Positions 59,695-64,000 of a DNA stretch of 64,000 nt are shown here, piece after piece. The notes under the pieces are model-generated. The model was not told where the DNA came from. It ran no database searches and was given only the letters and a program-made list of their open reading frames with translations. Source of the DNA: Scilla litardierei (lineage: Eukaryota; Streptophyta; Magnoliopsida; Asparagales; Asparagaceae); NCBI GenBank assembly GCA_030789695.1, contig CM061132.1, forward strand, positions 161,554,817 through 161,618,816. Reading direction: 5' to 3'. Made by a program: the position numbers and the translations under genes. The first letter of the stretch is position 1, and each line of letters starts with the position of its first letter.

Positions 59695-61505
59695 TGATTC
59701 GATCGAAATTGTGCGCAATCCAAATAGGGTGCACACGATCTCCCCCTGAAGTGAAAGGGTGTCGAAGCAATACATAATAACCTGGTGAGCCCAGGGTCGA
59801 ACTCAGGGACAAGTCATCTCGCATTCACAGAGTCGATCAAAGATAGCTAAGGGTGTGAGAACGGCCAACTACTAACAAAGATGTGGTGGTGAAAAGTAAG
59901 TGTGGTAAAATGTATCAAACTACTCTATGAAAATGAGGGATGGAGGATTAGATAGGCAAATGGCAAGGGGCTAGGAGGAATGCATGGACCGTGGATTTGT
60001 TAGGATCAATGTTAAGTGTGAGAATATAACCCTACAACTCAATGATGTCCCTTTTGGGGATGCACCATCGGAAAATACTCTTTTGGAGGTGAAAGCAAGT
60101 GTGAAATGTGATTCAATTGTGGAGCCCTTTTGGGGTCACAATTGGAAGTGGTAGCGGTCACGGGCTATGGTTCTTTATGACTCAATGGCGTCCCTTTTGG
60201 GGAAGCGTCATCGGGGATATCCTTTTGGGAGTTAAAATGATGGGATAGTGTAGTGGCTTAAGAATCAAGTCTCATGAAAATTAAGTTGATACTTCTTTTT
60301 GAGAAGATCAAACTCATCCTTTTGGGATGATCGGTTCTCTAATACAATCTTTTGGATTCATATAAGAGAATTAAATTAGAAACTTAAATTTAAGCCACAT
60401 AAAAAATAATTCAATCCAAATGAACCCAACTCAACATGTGAACAAAAGTTCCATAGCAAATCACGATCCATGCAAAGAAATTTAGCAATTCATATGGATA
60501 AACAATACTAACTTCATATAAATCATTATCAAATCCATACAACCCAATTAAGCACAAATGAAAACCTAAGACAAAGGAAAGAGATCACCAAATGTTGCTA
60601 CAAATGAGTCCTTTCTTCTTTTCCCTTTTTCTTCTCCAAGCTCCTCCAAGTTCCTTGCCTCCAAGCCCACCAAGAGCCCCTCAAGAACCTCTTTATTTCA
60701 GCTATAGAATGAACTACAATGGGATATAATGGAATATATTGGAATGCCATAAGATGAAGCTCTCCCATCCTTTTATAGGCTTAGAATCCAAAGGGGTTTA
60801 TAATGCTTGGCTCTTCATTTCTCCACTCTTTATTTGAGAATCAATTCCATGACTCTTCATTTTCCATTCTTTATTTTAGAATAAATTACATGAAACCATT
60901 CAAATCTTGGCCTCTTCATCTTCCACTCTTTATTTGAAATTAAATTCACATGTCTCTTCATTTTTTGTCTCTTTGGCTTCTGGTCATGCAAATAAGCTTA
61001 AGAGTGGCAAATTGGTGGAATTTGGGCTAGCCTGCTGGGCTTTTTTTTTATTTTTCAGAAATTGCTTTTCGCCTTCAAAAATTCAAGAAAAATACCTAGA
61101 GGCTTAGGAAAATTCTCAGAAAATACTGGAAATTCCCTAAGGCCCTTAGAAGTACCTGAAAAATATGAGGTGTAGAAATTAGTCCAAATAATAATAATAT
61201 GAATTAAACCATGAACTAAAATCAATATAAAATCATTTTAAGCCTCCAAAAATTGTAGAAAATTCCACCAAGAACCAAAAAGTACAGAAAAATAGATGTA
61301 GCACCACAAAAATACTATGAGCACATGAAAAATAATGGAAAGCTACAAAGATCGCTAAAAACTGTATTTTGTGCACAAATCAACGATATGCTCCATAAAC
61401 CAATTTTAATTCAATTATGCTTATAATGAAGCTTAGTTAAACCATATTCATGCACAAAATGCCCAGTGATAGGGGGAATAAATATGTAATATTCATACTG
61501 AATCA
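59695..61505 (-). repeat. LTR d of Athila-like element 3 (1811 bp, inverted)
   Basis: Plus strand reads TGATTCGATCGAAATTG to ATTCATACTGAATCA. Read in reverse it matches LTR a at positions where LTRs b and c differ (for example CCCCTTTGGATTC). Confidence 0.88.
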
Positions 61506-62290
61506 GAGTTTCCCCCAGACTCACGGACGAGTTTACAGATCGGCATGCTGGGGGAGTTGCCCCCAGCCTTACGGTCGATCGGTTCGGTGGGCCTGCTGAG
61601 GGTTGCTGTCCGGCTTAGGGCCGACCGCAAAACCTGTCTACTGGGGGAGTTTCCCCCAGACTCACAGACGAGTTTACGGATCGGCCTGCTGGGGGAGTTA
61701 CCCCCAGCCTTACGGCCGATCGGTTCGGTGGGCCTGCGGAGGGTTGCTCTCCGGCTTAGGGCCGACCGCAAAACCCGTCTGCTGGGGGAGTTTCCCCGAG
61801 ACTCACAGACGAGTTTACTGATCGGCCTGCTGGGGGAGTTGCCCCCAGCCTTACGACTGATCAGTTTGGTGGGCCTGCGGAGGGTTGCTCTCCGGCTTAG
61901 GGCCGACCGCAGAACCCGTCTGCTGGGGGAGTTTCCCCCAGACTCACGGACGAGTTTACGGCCTGGGGGAGTTGCCCCCAGCCTTATGGCCGATCGGTTC
62001 GGTGGGTCTGCGGAGGGTTGCTCTCCGGCTTAGGGCCGACCGCAGAACCCATCTGCTGGGGGAGTTTCCCCTGGGCTTACGGACGAGTTTACAGATCGGC
62101 TTGCTGGGGGAGTTGCCCCCAGCCTTACGGCCGATCGGTTCGGTGGGCCTGCGGAGGGTTTCTCTCTGGCTTAGGGCCGACCGCAGAACCCGTCTGCTGG
62201 GGGAGTTGCCCCCAGACTCACGGACGAGTTTACGGATCGGCCTGCTGGGGGAGTTGCCCCAGCCTTACGGCCGATCGGTTCGGTTTGCGG
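61506..62290. repeat. Right part of the Tat-element 141-bp tandem array
   Basis: About five and a half units are present. Each contains TGCTGGGGGAGTTGCCCCCA, CCGATCGGTTCGGTGGG, GGTTGCTCTCCGGCTTAG and ACTCACGGACGAGTTTA. As 141 is divisible by three, a 47-residue repeat stays open on the plus strand (LLGELPPALRPIGSVG and similar). One unit near 61955 has lost about 12 bp. Same array as 45950-46658. Confidence 0.9.
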
Positions 62291-62521
62291 CCTCCGGTCT
62301 GTCGAGCGAAAGCAGTCCTCTGGGAGAGGAGATCGAGTTCCCTATCGCATTTTGAAACGGGCATTCAGCTAAATGCATAAAAAGAGGTTGCTTTTGTACC
62401 AACAATGTCCTTCTTTCTTTCCATGGCCCAGTACATTTGGAGGAAAAACAAAAAACGGAGGGAGTCAAGGCAGGATAGCCCTTCCCTGGCGAGGTTGCGG
62501 CTGTTTGTTCCACACGCTCAC
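62291..62521. other. Spacer between Tat gag and array, no pol
   Basis: Directly after the gag stop, where protease and RT would be expected on the minus strand, there are only about 230 bp without a recognisable domain before the tandem array starts. Confidence 0.6.
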
Positions 62522-63947
62522 TCACTCGATGATGTGCATGGGCGCCTGGACTACGTTTACCTTCTTCCCCTTGTCTGGCTGCCTGGATGTCCCCTCCCCC
62601 AGAGCGGGATCGTCGGTGAAGTTCTTCAAGTGCTCCCGACTCACCAGCTTCTCTATGTCTTTCTTCAGATGCCAACAGTCGTCGGTGTCGTGGCCGTTGT
62701 CCTTGTGATACTTGCAATATTTCTCTTTGTCTCTCCCGCCTCTCTTCATCCTCGGAGGAGGCCGGTTCATGCGCCCCTCCTTTTGGGCATGCGCGAGGAT
62801 AACGTCCGGGGCAACGTTCAGCTGGGCGTGCTGTGGCTCTTCCCTCCGCTGCTTTCCTATGGCCTTTTTCTCCTGTCGATGTTCTTCCGAGCCGCGGCGC
62901 TCACTTTCGTCGTGCTTGGGTCCTCGCTTGGTCCTTCCATCGTCGACAGCCAAGGCCTCTTCTGTCAGCATGAAGCGCTCAGCCCGCGCCATGACCCCGG
63001 CGAGGTCCTTCGGAGGATCGTTGTGTAACGATTTCTTCAGGCCCCTGTACCGTAATCCCTTCTTCAGGGCCATCTTCACGACCAGCTCGGGACAGCTCTG
63101 CACGTTCAGTCGTTCCATGTTAAAGCGACGCATGAAGTGCCTCAGGGATTTCCCGGGACCATGCACCACATTAAACAAGAGTTCTGAGTCTGGCTTTACC
63201 TGTCACCCAGCCACGAACTACATGCAGAACAACTGGGTGAACTCATCGAAGCTATCGATGGAGCGATTGGGCAGGCTGTGGTACCAGGTCCTTGCTGCTT
63301 TCCGGAGGGTGGAATAGAAACATCTGCAGAGCAGGGTGTTGTCCGCCCCCTGGAATGCCATGACCCCCTCGTACTCCATCACGTGGTCCGCGGGATCGCC
63401 CGTGCCGTCGTACTTCTCCAACGTCGGCACCTTGAAACTTGAGGGCACCCGTGCCTCAGTTATCCTCCGGGTTAGGGGGCATCGTTCACCATTAACGCCC
63501 CCCGGCCGCCCTCCTTCGCTTATCTCATGCTCGCCCAGTCGCAATGGGGGGCAGGTTCAGGCTTGGCTGTTCCTTGAGCCCCAGCCAAACTGGGGTGGGG
63601 CTCAATCTGGGTGCGTCCCCTTTCTCGCTTCGATATTCTCGCCTGTCCCGCTTCACTCGGCGGGCACTTCCGCTCTGTTGGAATCAGTCCCCCAAGTCCC
63701 GGCGATCGTCCCGTCGGTGCTTGGACGAGTATGATCGTCTAGACGAGGCGGTCACCGACTCGCCCTTGGACTGCTCGAAGCCCCTCTTGTTTCTCTCACG
63801 AAACAAGGTAGGGGTGGGAGACCGTGCTGGGTTGAAGCCCGGCATGGTGAATCGCCGGTCCAGGTTGGGCACCCCGTTCCCGTGGTCGATGACTACGGCG
63901 GACCGCATGGGTTGGTGACCCCCTCCCCAACGGTGGGCCTCATCCAC
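62522..63947 (-). pseudogene. Tat-type Ty3/gypsy gag, broken
   Basis: On the minus strand the retrotransposon-gag domain reads FKVPTLEKYDGTGDPADHVMEYE, here FKVPTLEKYDGTG then ADHVMEYE, followed by LRKAARTWYHSLP. After two in-frame stops near 63218 and 63203 it continues with PGKSLRHFMRRFN and ALKKGLRYRGLKKSL. A zinc-knuckle-like YCKYHKDNGHDTDDCWHLK follows (about 62690), and the frame ends PMHIIE at 62522. The N-terminal part (63947-63684) is in another frame, so at least one indel is also present. No protease or RT follows. Confidence 0.75.
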
Positions 63948-64000
63948 CCCATCTCCCTGGATGGGCGTGTTGCTGACGAGTTGTTGAATCGTTGCGACGA

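Larger units (their letters stand above)
57486..61505 (-). mobile_element. Athila-like gag-only element 3, inverted, lacking its 3' LTR
   Basis: On the minus strand: LTR d (61505-59695), primer site (59692-59675), Gag ORF with one stop, polypurine tract GTTGGGGACTG. It then joins directly to the reversed end of element 2 at 57485/57486, with no LTR. The right edge of LTR d (GAATCA at 61505) is followed by GAGTT, which also occurs at 46654-46658 before the left edge of the cluster. Its sequence is closest to element 1. Confidence 0.8.
42200..64000 (-). mobile_element. Tat-type Ty3/gypsy element, minus strand, interrupted and cut by the window end
   Basis: The minus-strand gag (62522-63947) lies at the right and LTR-like sequence with a minus-strand TATA word lies at the left. 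Between them are a 141-bp tandem array and a plus-strand extra ORF, the layout of Tat elements that carry an antisense additional ORF. No protease, RT or integrase was found in the parts flanking the 14.8-kb insertion, so the element appears to lack pol. The 5' LTR is outside the window, and the exact left edge (42168-42230) was not fixed. Array sequence resumes on both sides of the insertion, confirming that it is one element. Confidence 0.65.

Overview
This is flowering-plant nuclear DNA. It has GT-AG introns up to 3.9 kb, a nuclear tRNA-Ala, two plant-type gene families and a heavy load of nested LTR retrotransposons (Ty1/copia, Athila-like, Tat-like) plus DNA transposons. The species cannot be named from sequence alone; nothing looks grass-specific. 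No bacterial or organellar genes, no CRISPR and no rRNA were seen.

Layout. (1) 1-4510: the 3' part of a Ty1/copia element (end of gag, broken pol, 3' LTR). It ends about 780 bp upstream of the start codon of the next gene, in the same orientation. (2) 5287-22059: one large plus-strand gene. I assembled it as 22 coding exons (4335 nt, 1444 aa) whose junctions all keep frame. It is the plant CCAR1/DBC1-type nuclear protein known in Arabidopsis as RSA1 (SHORT ROOT IN SALT MEDIUM 1, also EMB1579). Its long introns hold a MITE, several diverged tandem duplications, microsatellites and two extreme poly-G tracts. (3) 22748-23486 and 29123-29931: two minus-strand four-exon genes for small secreted six-cysteine proteins (158 and 154 aa). 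They share exon phases and the FC/YC-x-GPC core, so they are tandem paralogues. They are separated by about 5.6 kb of transposon debris, including a copia remnant split by a hAT-like element with an 8-bp target duplication. (4) 31401-38228: a complete non-autonomous copia-type element on the minus strand, with 113-bp LTRs identical to each other and a perfect 5-bp target duplication (AAAAG). Its pol is ruined, the reverse-transcriptase core is replaced by a 39-bp tandem array, and it carries about 1.1 kb of almost pure G/C tandem repeat. (5) 38260-41345: tandem Helitron-like units, a minisatellite, another copia remnant and a tRNA-Ala(AGC) gene. (6) about 42200-64000: a Tat-type Ty3/gypsy element on the minus strand. 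A broken gag is visible at the right, no pol is seen, there is a 141-bp tandem array, and a plus-strand (antisense) extra ORF region has its own TATA-like box. The array is interrupted by about 14.8 kb of Athila-like, gag-only elements. These include one two-LTR element, then two elements fused tail to tail into a roughly 8-kb palindrome.

The three protein genes are separate units. The RSA1-like gene and the first cysteine-rich gene converge on about 690 bp of shared 3' flank. The most unusual material is the recently moved, pol-dead copia derivative with the GC array (31.4-38.2 kb) and the palindromic gag-only Athila cluster (53.5-61.5 kb). Everything was read by eye. Exon models rest on splice consensus, frame continuity and remembered family sequence, not on alignments or transcripts.
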